NCBI GenBank assembly: GCA_964642505.1
Contig: CAZXQY010000108.1
Coordinates: 1 to 8,346, forward strand
Direction of reading: 5' to 3'
Origin: TMED69 sp964642505
Lineage (GTDB): Bacteria; Pseudomonadota; Gammaproteobacteria; Ga0077536
Length of the DNA: 8,346 bases
Notes under the pieces: model-generated
What the model was told of the DNA's origin: nothing
Database searches by the model: none
The model's input: only the letters and a program-made list of their open reading frames with translations
Position numbers and translations under genes: made by a program
Part shown: in pieces, positions 1-7,385 of the stretch
Numbering within the stretch: the first letter of the stretch is position 1
How the letters are laid out: every line of letters starts with the position of its first letter

Positions 1-1211
1 AAAAGTTAACAGAACGAATTGAAAGAAGTCAGGAAATAGGGATCTTTCTCAGAGGACTAAAAACAAAGGTAACAAGTGAAAGACAAGATAAAATCCTAAG
101 ACAAAGACTGAATGGGTTGAGTACTTTGTTTCCTGAGGATTCAGAGGTTAATATACTTGGTGAAAAAGCAATGGATGCTCTCGAAAGCAAAGATGATGAA
201 ATGCTCAATCTAGCGACTAATCAATTACGATTTCATATTGCTGATGTCTACAGGATACATCATCGTCTAATACGTAATCGACGCAAGGATGCGGCAGATT
301 GGGTATTCGTGAATAGGGGACCAGATTTGGTAGAAGTAGAACCCGAGGATTTTGGGGGACATGTTTCAATTAGGTATACAAAAGATTCAAGATTTGAAAG
401 TTTTTTTGATCTTTTTGAACAGTGGATGATTGATCTTTGCGAAAAAGGACTTGAGGATTCTGAAGCAGTCAAACAATTTGGGGATACAGTAAAGTCATCA
501 TTTGAAGCTATTAGTTCAGGGTTAGATAATTCAGAAAGCATTTTAACAAATGATTTGATAAGTCCAGAATTGAAAAACTCATTCATAGAAATTTTTAATG
601 AAATTAATACTGAACCGAGCAGGGGAGATCAGGTTGCAGCTTTTCTTTTGGAATGTAGAAGAGAAATTAGAGTTGAACCTAGGATGGATGTCAAAATCTG
701 TATTTATGGAAGTAATAAAAATGATTTAATCAATTCTGCAGAATCATTGAAAAATTCCCCCAGTGTCTTAAGTGATTCGGTTAAACTGGCCTGGGAAATT
801 GACACTTCATCCGAAAATATTTCAAACATTGTAAGGCACGATCCAAGTATTGACTTCTTATTCTGTTCAAGGAAAGAAGAAGAGGGTTTAAATTTAGATT
901 TTTGCAATGTTTTGATTCACTTAGATCTACCTTTTGATCCATCTCGTCTGGAACAAAGAATGGGTCGTTTAGATCGTTATGGAAGAACATCTCCGGTCAA
1001 TCAATGGGTCGTCTTACCATACTTGGATAATCCAAATACTAACTTGTGGCAAGTTTGGTTTGAAGTCTTGTCAAATGGATTCAAAATTTTTAATGAATCA
1101 ATTACGGATGTGCAACTTGCTTTAGATAATTTAATGGGAAAATTAGTTTTTTCGCTAATCCATCGCTCTGAAGCATTGATAGGTTCTATAACAACGGTGA
1201 GAGAAGAATAG
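1..1211 (+). CDS. dpdE: DpdE-like SNF2/RapA-family helicase, 5'-partial, ends at an in-frame amber codon
   Basis: The reading frame (codons from base 3) is open from the window edge, so the true start lies upstream; the TTG at 117 is just an internal Leu codon. The visible part is the C-terminal RecA-like lobe of a superfamily 2 SNF2 ATPase. Around bases 240-290 is a YRIHHRLIRNRR segment like the one in RapA/HepA helicases. Bases 860-990 encode motif V (EEEGLNLDFCNVLIHLDLPF) and motif VI (RLEQRMGRLDRYGR, with the Q, GR and R positions of SNF2 proteins). The N-terminal lobe with Walker A and DEAH should be upstream. Such proteins move on double-stranded DNA using ATP; in Dpd clusters the SNF2 protein DpdE belongs to the restriction set. 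The frame ends at TAG 1209-1211 but continues in the same frame beyond it, so this is probably the front part of one gene. The SNF2 family is sure; the DpdE name rests on the dpdF-G-H neighbours. Confidence 0.78.
   Translation, partial: KLTERIERSQEIGIFLRGLKTKVTSERQDKILRQRLNGLSTLFPEDSEVNILGEKAMDALESKDDEMLNLATNQLRFHIADVYRIHHRLIRNRRKDAADWVFVNRGPDLVEVEPEDFGGHVSIRYTKDSRFESFFDLFEQWMIDLCEKGLEDSEAVKQFGDTVKSSFEAISSGLDNSESILTNDLISPELKNSFIEIFNEINTEPSRGDQVAAFLLECRREIRVEPRMDVKICIYGSNKNDLINSAESLKNSPSVLSDSVKLAWEIDTSSENISNIVRHDPSIDFLFCSRKEEEGLNLDFCNVLIHLDLPFDPSRLEQRMGRLDRYGRTSPVNQWVVLPYLDNPNTNLWQVWFEVLSNGFKIFNESITDVQLALDNLMGKLVFSLIHRSEALIGSITTVREE
1209..1211 (+). other. In-frame TAG splitting dpdE
   Basis: A single amber codon interrupts one continuous reading frame. 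Upstream codons read ...TTVREE and downstream codons read RKEREKIDAQYTLDQV before joining the later part of the gene, all in the same frame and with the same charged, helical character. One base change from CAG (Gln), AAG or GAG would give TAG. The following base is C (TAG CGA). The other genes in the window end in TGA, TGA and TAA, so no other amber is available to judge whether TAG is a true stop here. It could be a real nonsense mutation, a sequencing error, or a readthrough or recoded codon. Confidence 0.85.
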
Positions 1212-2258
1212 CGAAAAGAAAGGGAAAAGATTGATGCTCAATATACTTTAGACCAAGTGCTTCAAGAAGAGGAATCTGAACATAGTATTTTTGAAGAATT
1301 AGATAATGTTGATGCAGAAGAAGAAGAAATTTCTGAAGCAATTCATGGATGGATGGGGGAATGTCTTAAATTCAAGTACAAAGGTGACAGAAATGGAATG
1401 TACCAAATAGAGTGGCACAGAAAAGAAAAACCCCTTCTTCCGATTGAACCTTGGGCAAATGATTTTCAAGCTCCATTCAGTCTAACCTATACTAATCAAA
1501 GAGCTAATCTAAATATATATAATAGGGACCATGATGAAATTGTTCAATTGATAAGAGTAGGCAGTCCATTGTTGACAGCTATTTTTAAAGAATATAATTG
1601 GGATGATCGAGGGACGGCATTCGCCACCTGGCGAAATTATAAATCATTTAATAGTCAAGAATGGATAGGTTTTAAGCTTTGCTATCAAGTTTCAAAATGG
1701 AATGAAAAAATAACTAATGAGCAAGGAGAACATGTATTAACTATGGAGGAAGAATTTGCATTTGAAACAAAATTGGATTCATATTTACTCCCATGGACTG
1801 AAGTGATTTATGTTGATGAACAACTTGGGGTCGTTGAAGATGCAACATATCTTACCTTACTATCACAACCTTATAACCCAGGAGAGGCAGCTTACGTTGA
1901 TTACAATCTAGGTAATGATAAAAAACCACTTTTTGAGTTTATGCCTAAAGACATATTTGAAGAAAAATGTTATGCCATCCGTGAAGAGTCTGAAAGATGG
2001 TTGAGAGACCAACCGAGTTTTAAAATAAATATTCTAAATTTGTTAGGGAGAGCAAAAATAGATATATCTAAAAAAACAAAGCGTTTACGCCAAAAACAGA
2101 AAAATGCTTCTAGGGAGGCAAAATATGATATAGAAAGAGAAATTCTAATAAACAATTTAGTACTTGAAGTCGTGGACAAACCTCAAATAAAACTTGATGC
2201 AATTGGAGCAATTATTCTAAGCAACAAAAATCCCCAAGAATTTCTAGAAGAAGTATGA
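1212..2258 (+). CDS. dpdE: C-terminal part of DpdE-like helicase, downstream of the amber codon
   Basis: This is the continuation of the helicase frame after TAG 1209-1211; it is open from 1212 to TGA 2256-2258. The first possible conventional start is GTG 1257 and the next ATG is at 1353. Neither has a convincing ribosome binding site, and the 15 codons before 1257 look coding, so separate initiation is not well supported. The segment starts with an acidic stretch (EELDNVDAEEEEISEAI) and ends in a Lys/Arg-rich helical region near bases 2065-2150 that could form a coiled coil. In between I recognise no catalytic motif. SNF2/RapA-type proteins usually have a long accessory region after motif VI, which fits. 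The stop overlaps the dpdF start by ATGA. If the amber is real and not read through, the truncated protein would keep motifs V-VI but lose about 350 residues. Confidence 0.7.
   Translation, partial: RKEREKIDAQYTLDQVLQEEESEHSIFEELDNVDAEEEEISEAIHGWMGECLKFKYKGDRNGMYQIEWHRKEKPLLPIEPWANDFQAPFSLTYTNQRANLNIYNRDHDEIVQLIRVGSPLLTAIFKEYNWDDRGTAFATWRNYKSFNSQEWIGFKLCYQVSKWNEKITNEQGEHVLTMEEEFAFETKLDSYLLPWTEVIYVDEQLGVVEDATYLTLLSQPYNPGEAAYVDYNLGNDKKPLFEFMPKDIFEEKCYAIREESERWLRDQPSFKINILNLLGRAKIDISKKTKRLRQKQKNASREAKYDIEREILINNLVLEVVDKPQIKLDAIGAIILSNKNPQEFLEEV
2255..2258 (+). promoter_or_regulatory. ATGA start/stop overlap, dpdE/dpdF
   Basis: ATG 2255-2257 of dpdF overlaps TGA 2256-2258 of dpdE. The purine run AGAAGAAG at 2246-2253 directly upstream is only a weak ribosome binding site, so dpdF translation probably depends on ribosomes finishing dpdE. 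The upstream amber in dpdE could therefore also lower dpdF expression (inference). Confidence 0.8.
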
Positions 2259-4753
2259 ATTTAGAAAAACCATTAGAGGGAATTTATGCTTGGTCTAGTT
2301 TAAAAAAAGTTTTAAAGGAAGATCATTCTGCTGAAGATTTTTGCTGTTCAGAAAAACCTTTCGAAAGACTACGTCTCTGTATACAAGATAAACCAAACTC
2401 AAATTTAAGTGAAAAAGACCGCTTAGTACGTCTTAGACAGGCACTACGTTATGGAAGTATTACATTAAAAGAAGATTCTCTCCCTTTTCCAAATAAAAGT
2501 GGATGGCCTGACCAGAATGATTATGCCGAATTTGGGATGAGCGTAAGTGCAGGAGGGTCTGTTACTGCAAAACCATGGAATCCTGAGTGGCTTGAGGAGA
2601 AAAATGGAGCAGTTGATGAAGCTTCTATGGGTGCAGGTCTAAGACCATCAATTAGCAATCCACCAGATTCAGATCCGTGGGTAAAAAATAAATTTTCTTT
2701 TGAAAAGTATAGAGGTCCGGGTCAAGCCATGGCATTAAGATCGATTTTGCACATGCCAAAAGAAAAGACCTTACTCGTTATCCTTCCAACAGGTGAAGGG
2801 AAAAGTTTGCTCTATCAAGCTTTGGCAGTTCAAGAAAATAACAAGACTATTGCCGTAGTAGTCCCCACTGTAGCACTTGCATATGACCAACAGAATAGTC
2901 TTCCAAAAATAGAGGAGTTGAAAACTAAAAATAATCATGCATACATAGGAGGCCAAGACGAAGATAACGCAAGTATTCTTACATCTATTCCAACAGGTGA
3001 TCAAGGATTATTATTTGCTGCCCCTGAAGCACTTGTTGGAAGTTTGAGAAACCCACTCGTTGAGGCAGCAAAGAATGGGAAACTTGGTGCATTAGTGGTA
3101 GATGAAGCTCATCTTGTGTATGCCTGGGGATCCGATTTTCGAAGTGACTATCAAAAATTAGCTGCACTTATTACAGAATTAAGATCCGCAGCTCCTAGAG
3201 GTAAAAAACCAAAAGTTATTTGTTTATCTGCAACTATTGATGCTGAGTCATTTGAAACTCTAAATTCACTATTTTCTCCTGAAGATGAGTCTATTTCTGT
3301 TATTCCATCTGCTAGACTGAGGCCTGAACCCGATTTATGGGTTGCATCTGTAGAAAACAGAAAAACAAGGGAAAATAGGGTGCTCGAGGCATTAAGGCAT
3401 CTTCCAAGACCAGCTATACTTTACGTAACTGAGCAAATCGAAGCAGAATATTGGTCAAAACTTGTAAAAGAAGAAGGATATAAAAATAGTAAAATGATAC
3501 ATGGCGGATCAAGTAATGTTGATAGAGAACAAGTTGTCAAAGAATGGAAAAAAGGGGATTTAGATCTTGTGGTTGGAACCTCAGCTTTCGGCTTAGGAAT
3601 AAATTATAAGCACGCAAGATCAGTTATCCATGCCTGCGTTCCAGAGGGAGTTAGTAGATACTATCAGGAAATAGGAAGAACAGGGAGGGATAATCGAGCT
3701 AGTACTGCCCTTCTTCTTCCTGCAAATAGTGACTTCGACGTTGCAAAAGGAATTGCGAGTAAAATAATAATATCCGTAGAAAAAGGATTACCACGATGGG
3801 AAAAAATGTTTAATTATAAAAAAGAACCCATCAATGAACCCGGGGTTATATTAGTTGACACCTCACTCTCTCCCCCTTACGAAGAATTTATGCAGGGCCC
3901 ATCTAATGAAACGTGGAATCAAAGAGTTCTAAATTTATTATCATTAGCAGGGTTTATAAAATTAAAAGGGACTTATTATGATCCAGAAAAAGAAAAATCT
4001 TTAATGAAAGTCGAAATCGTTGAAGATGCTCATTTATATCGAAGCATGTGGGATAAAAAGATTAATTCAATACGTGATCGAATCATTCAATCAAGTAATG
4101 CTGGTTTTGAATTAATGAAAGAATTAATTAAAAATGAAACTTGTCCAAGTGAATTATTTGAAAGAGTTTACAATATCGAGCACGGAGTGAATAAATTTTA
4201 TGTTAAAAAAGCATGTGGAGGATGTAAATTTTGTAGAAAAAAACAAGATGAAGGATGGTTTACTAAACGACATGATCCCCCGAGAAGTGTTTGGGATATC
4301 GGGGACACAACTGTTTTTAAAAAAAATTATTTTCCTACATCCCCATATTTTGTTGAATGGAATGAAGAGTTATTTAATGCTGAAAACAGAGGGAAAATAA
4401 GAAAATTTAAAGACATGTTCCAGGACTTGTGGGAAATAGGTATACATAAATGTATAGTTGTTGGAACATTCAGGGAAAAATTAAGAGAGATTTTTGTAAA
4501 GAATCCATGGTGTATTGTCAATAATATGGAATCACATATAATTGCCGGAAGTGGACTCTCAAGAGGTCCTGAAATAATATGGATTGAGCAGGGAATTAAA
4601 TCGAAAGTACACCATCTAAAAAACAAAATAGGTACAAATAGGATTTTTTTTATTCCAAACGATTTTAAAGATCCTTCAAATCCGGGTGCTCTTTTTTCTG
4701 AGAGACATTCAGTCATCCCCTATGAAATATTTCGCAAAAAGATAAATTCATGA
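2255..4753 (+). CDS. dpdF: DpdF-like RecQ-family DEAH-box helicase
   Basis: An 832-residue superfamily 2 helicase with a complete RecQ-type core. The motifs in order are: a RecQ motif 0-like segment (YRGPGQ, residues 152-157), Walker A LPTGEGKS (177-184), motif Ia PTVALAYDQ (204-212), DEAH (283-286), SAT (325-327), motif V VVGTSAFGLGIN (439-450) and motif VI YYQEIGRTGRD (469-479). A Cys cluster follows, C630 then C654-x2-C657-x2-C660, the layout of the RecQ zinc-binding subdomain. RecQ enzymes unwind DNA 3' to 5' using ATP. About 145 residues before the core and 170 after the Cys cluster are not standard RecQ parts, and I see no clear HRDC domain. That architecture, and the position between an SNF2 helicase and the DpdG/H pair, point to DpdF of the 7-deazaguanine restriction module rather than housekeeping RecQ. 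All catalytic residues are present, so it should be active. The ATG at 2255 overlaps the previous stop and is the natural start. Confidence 0.83.
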   Translation: MNLEKPLEGIYAWSSLKKVLKEDHSAEDFCCSEKPFERLRLCIQDKPNSNLSEKDRLVRLRQALRYGSITLKEDSLPFPNKSGWPDQNDYAEFGMSVSAGGSVTAKPWNPEWLEEKNGAVDEASMGAGLRPSISNPPDSDPWVKNKFSFEKYRGPGQAMALRSILHMPKEKTLLVILPTGEGKSLLYQALAVQENNKTIAVVVPTVALAYDQQNSLPKIEELKTKNNHAYIGGQDEDNASILTSIPTGDQGLLFAAPEALVGSLRNPLVEAAKNGKLGALVVDEAHLVYAWGSDFRSDYQKLAALITELRSAAPRGKKPKVICLSATIDAESFETLNSLFSPEDESISVIPSARLRPEPDLWVASVENRKTRENRVLEALRHLPRPAILYVTEQIEAEYWSKLVKEEGYKNSKMIHGGSSNVDREQVVKEWKKGDLDLVVGTSAFGLGINYKHARSVIHACVPEGVSRYYQEIGRTGRDNRASTALLLPANSDFDVAKGIASKIIISVEKGLPRWEKMFNYKKEPINEPGVILVDTSLSPPYEEFMQGPSNETWNQRVLNLLSLAGFIKLKGTYYDPEKEKSLMKVEIVEDAHLYRSMWDKKINSIRDRIIQSSNAGFELMKELIKNETCPSELFERVYNIEHGVNKFYVKKACGGCKFCRKKQDEGWFTKRHDPPRSVWDIGDTTVFKKNYFPTSPYFVEWNEELFNAENRGKIRKFKDMFQDLWEIGIHKCIVVGTFREKLREIFVKNPWCIVNNMESHIIAGSGLSRGPEIIWIEQGIKSKVHHLKNKIGTNRIFFIPNDFKDPSNPGALFSERHSVIPYEIFRKKINS
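4750..4753 (+). promoter_or_regulatory. ATGA start/stop overlap, dpdF/dpdG
   Basis: ATG 4750-4752 of dpdG overlaps TGA 4751-4753 of dpdF. The bases before it are A-rich with no clear Shine-Dalgarno sequence, which suggests translational coupling. Confidence 0.8.
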
Positions 4754-5610
4754 GTGTTATAAGTTCATTTACCGTAACCCCAAATCGCATCTTAATAACT
4801 TTTGAGTACTTAAATTCACTTGGAGAGTCCGGAGAAAAAAAAGTAAATTTAGAGAACAAAATACATATTGGTGAAAAGAAGTCTATGGTGGATGAGATTT
4901 TGTTGGAAATGAAAAACCTAAATTTAACTGAATCGGTTCAAGGAAAAATTAAACTAAAAAAAGAATTTTTAAAATCATCCTCCTCAAAAACTGATTTGAA
5001 TAATTTTCTCTATGAAATTCTCCTAAAAAAATTGACTAATCATTCTGAGGCGGTTGAATGCAAACAAAAAGAATTACCTTCTTATTTTGCACTTTTGCTA
5101 TGTATGGACCCATATGTACCAATTGAGTGGAGTGGTGATGAATTCTCAAAAATAAAAACAAAACTGGTAAAACAAGACATACAATTATTAGAAAACAGCA
5201 AAAATGATGCACTACTTCAAAATGTTGTTTACTGGTCTAAATACTTAGGTTTCCTTTCTTATATTTCAGAAAAAAAATTCATTCCTGATCCTACAAATGT
5301 ATTGGCAAAAAATTTACCTTCTATTATGGGTTCAAAAAAATTAGCAATTGATGAGTTTCAAAGTCGTCTAGCTTCACAAATATCTGTTCTGGAAGGTGGT
5401 AAGGTAAGAAATGAAATAGAATCCAAATTAAAAACTGAATTTCAAAGACCAGATGCCCATTTTTCAAGAACAACTAGTTTTGCTTTAAAACGTCTAGAAT
5501 CAAGGGGCGTAATAAAATTTGAAAATGTTTCAGATGCAAACAATTGGATTCTTGACTTAGGTACAGTTCAGGATTCAGTTTCTCATATAGAATTTAATAA
5601 AGGTAATTAA
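4750..5610 (+). CDS. dpdG: DpdG-like protein of the Dpd restriction module, biochemical function unknown
   Basis: A 286-residue soluble, Lys-rich protein with no membrane segment, signal peptide, P-loop or recognisable nuclease motif. Its N terminus (SVISSFTVTPNRILITFEYL) resembles what I recall of the DpdG family, and its size and its place between the RecQ-like and ATPase genes fit DpdG. Residues about 235-270 (HFSRTTSFALKRLESRGVI followed by a short beta-like stretch ending WILDLG) look like the recognition helix and wing of a winged helix-turn-helix, so DNA binding or protein docking is possible; this is a reading of pattern only. The start overlaps the dpdF stop and its TAA overlaps the dpdH start, so it is probably co-produced with, and may be a partner of, the DpdH ATPase. 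No catalytic role can be assigned from sequence. The name relies mainly on synteny. Confidence 0.7.
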   Translation: MSVISSFTVTPNRILITFEYLNSLGESGEKKVNLENKIHIGEKKSMVDEILLEMKNLNLTESVQGKIKLKKEFLKSSSSKTDLNNFLYEILLKKLTNHSEAVECKQKELPSYFALLLCMDPYVPIEWSGDEFSKIKTKLVKQDIQLLENSKNDALLQNVVYWSKYLGFLSYISEKKFIPDPTNVLAKNLPSIMGSKKLAIDEFQSRLASQISVLEGGKVRNEIESKLKTEFQRPDAHFSRTTSFALKRLESRGVIKFENVSDANNWILDLGTVQDSVSHIEFNKGN

Positions 5611-5612
5611 TG
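5599..5612 (+). promoter_or_regulatory. Ribosome binding site and TAATG junction, dpdG/dpdH
   Basis: AAAGGT at 5599-5604 lies five bases before ATG 5610-5612, and the TAA stop of dpdG (5608-5610) shares one base with that ATG. This is the best ribosome binding site at any junction here and supports 5610 as the dpdH start. Confidence 0.65.
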
Positions 5613-7285
5613 TCTTTACCTCCGTGCTGGCAATCAGAAGACGTAACAAGGATTATCAAACCTGACGCGGAAGAAATTAGCGATCACGTTTTCCGTGCCG
5701 TTCATTGTCCTACCGATCTACATTTGGCAGAAAACTCTAGTGGACCAAGAAATCCTTTCCCTCCAGAAGATTTTGTTGAAAAATTTCTATCCGATACTGA
5801 ACAGGATATGCTTTGCGTAGTCGTGGGTGAATCTGGGACAGGCAAATCTCATATAATTCAGTGGTTACGATTGGAAATCCTCAAACGAAACATTGAAAAA
5901 AAAGTTTTTTTAACTATACCAAAATCCGGAACAAGTTTAAGAAGTATTCTAGAGAAAATAATTAAAGAACTCCCAAATAATGAACGAGATCCATATCTAG
6001 CAAAATTGAGTAATGCCGGTGGTCAGTTAATGACTCAAGAAGCTAAAGTCTCTAAATTTTTGAGTGAGCTAGCTTTCTTTATTGAGTTTGACGAATGCCC
6101 ACCTGGAGTAGAACCTGATTTAAAGACGTTTTTGCCAAATATTTTATTTGATCCATATTTTAGACATGAGCACTTTTTACAATCTGATCATACTATCGAT
6201 TCAATTATCAAACATGTTTTTGTTGATCCGGAAGATCGTGATGAATTGGGAGAACGCCGTGAGTTTGAATTGAATGATATTCCTTTTGATGGACCAGATT
6301 ACTTAAGAACAGCAGAAAAAACGCAAGAGGCGTTGGATTTCATATTAGGTCAAGATGGCTTGAAAGAACAATCAGTGGAATTAATAAATCACCATCTTGA
6401 TAAAGCAATTTCAAAGACATTAGACTTTTCAGCAGATAATTTAATCACCCTGATGACAGATGTTCGTAAACATCTAGCCGAAAAAAACAAGTGTTTGATT
6501 TTACTTATAGAGGATTTTGCCAGATTACAAGGCATTGACAATGCCCTATTACAGGCACTGACCACTCCTAATGATCAAGGGGAAGATAAACTGTGTCAAT
6601 TGCGTTGGGCTATGGCCGTAACAACGGGATATTTCAGAAGAATCAAAGATACCGTTGAAACTCGCATAAAGATTGTCGTAGATATGGATCTTAGTCAGCC
6701 AAACAGTATTTCACAAATAACTTCTGGTTATCTAAATGCGTTGAGGCATGGAGAAGATTCACTAAAAGGAATGGATCAATCTTTAGAAGATGTACCGTCA
6801 TTTTGTATGGAATGTAATTATGTAGAAAATTGCCAGGATTCATTTGGAGAAGTAGATGGAATTGGATTGTTTCCCTTTACCGAAAGTGCAATTGAAATAA
6901 TGGCCAAAAGAACAAATTCAATTAATCAAGAAAAACGATTTAATCCACGCAAATATTTGCGCTCGGTTTTGGAAAACGTTTTACTAAATAATTTTGATGA
7001 TTTGCAAAACACAAGTTTCCCATCGATAAATTTATTAGATAGTATCGGCGGGAATAATAAATTAAAACCTGTAGATCTTCAGCGATTGCAACAATTAGAC
7101 GGTCAAAACCATGAAAGAAATAGAACATTATTAGAGTTATGGGACGGATCAGGACAAGTAACGAATTTGAGAAATAATGGAGTTCAAAAAGCTTTTGGTA
7201 TTCCGCTTCTTCCTCTTGGACCAGAGACAAGACCAGAGACAAGACCAGAGACAAGACCAGAGACAAGACCAGAGACAAGACCAGA
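5610..7285 (+). CDS. dpdH: DpdH-like P-loop ATPase, N-terminal part up to the assembly gap
   Basis: This is 558 codons plus two bases of a large AAA-like ATPase. The N terminus is followed by a strong Walker A, GESGTGKS (residues 73-80). A probable Walker B is CLILLIEDFARL (295-306, acidic pair E301-D302), and a sensor-like strand ends in TTGYFRR (338-344). Residues 399-409 hold C-x2-C-x6-C followed by a FG...GLFPF stretch, which may bind a metal, though only three Cys are seen. From residue 540 the protein enters PETR repeats and then the gap. It continues after the gap (7386 to the window end), giving at least 878 residues, in line with DpdH as a roughly 1000-residue ATPase. Such P-loop proteins couple ATP hydrolysis to remodelling or signalling, and the DpdH role in restriction is not known in detail. 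It follows dpdG with a one-base overlap. The TGA at 7392 in the nominal frame is an artefact of the 100-N spacer. The ATPase call is firm; the DpdH name rests on context. Confidence 0.77.
7219..7285 (+). repeat. 12-bp tandem repeat coding for PETR in dpdH
   Basis: The unit GACCAGAGACAA occurs five times without a mismatch (starts at 7219, 7231, 7243, 7255, 7267), followed by seven bases of a sixth copy that run into the gap. In the dpdH frame it reads CCA GAG ACA AGA, giving Pro-Glu-Thr-Arg repeats. The first bases after the gap (GACAGGTGAG) resume exactly where the sixth unit stopped, reading E-T-G-E-E, so they are probably the last, diverged unit. Because the unit is 12 bp, changes in copy number keep the frame. 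The peptide is charged and proline-spaced, so it is probably a flexible or extended linker between the ATPase part and the C-terminal part. Confidence 0.95.
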
Positions 7286-7385
7286 NNNNNNNNNNNNNNN
7301 NNNNNNNNNNNNNNNNNNNNNNNNNNNNNNNNNNNNNNNNNNNNNNNNNNNNNNNNNNNNNNNNNNNNNNNNNNNNNNNNNNNNN
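7286..7385. other. Assembly gap of exactly 100 N
   Basis: One hundred undetermined bases form the usual placeholder for a gap of unknown size. It sits inside the tandem repeat, which explains why the assembly broke. Repeat phase and reading frame on both sides predict a true length that is a multiple of 12 bp, possibly zero; 100 is not, so frames computed across the gap are wrong. Confidence 0.97.

Noticed and set aside
117..119. TTG as the start of the first gene
   Set aside because: The same frame is open with coding-like residues back to the window edge, and no ribosome binding site precedes it. The gene starts upstream of the window.
1257..1259. GTG as the start of a separate gene
   Set aside because: It is in the same frame as the upstream helicase, only the TAG at 1209 separates them, the 15 codons in between look coding, and there is no ribosome binding site.
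4200..4400. Plus-strand 66-codon open frame inside dpdF
   Set aside because: It is a shifted-frame shadow of the RecQ-like helicase over the Cys cluster; the dpdF frame is intact through it.
4644..4651. T8 run as a terminator or phase-variable tract (similar A8 runs at 4319-4326, 4835-4842, 5896-5903)
   Set aside because: No hairpin precedes it that I can see, it lies inside dpdF, and such runs are common in AT-rich coding DNA. All affected frames are intact.
1..4753. DISARM or a BREX-type system
   Set aside because: An SNF2 helicase is also found in DISARM, but no methyltransferase, DrmB-like or PLD gene is seen, and the RecQ-like, DpdG-like and ATPase order is not that of DISARM or BREX.
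7219..7285. CRISPR-like repeat array
   Set aside because: The units are 12 bp, directly abutting, without spacers, and in frame inside a gene.
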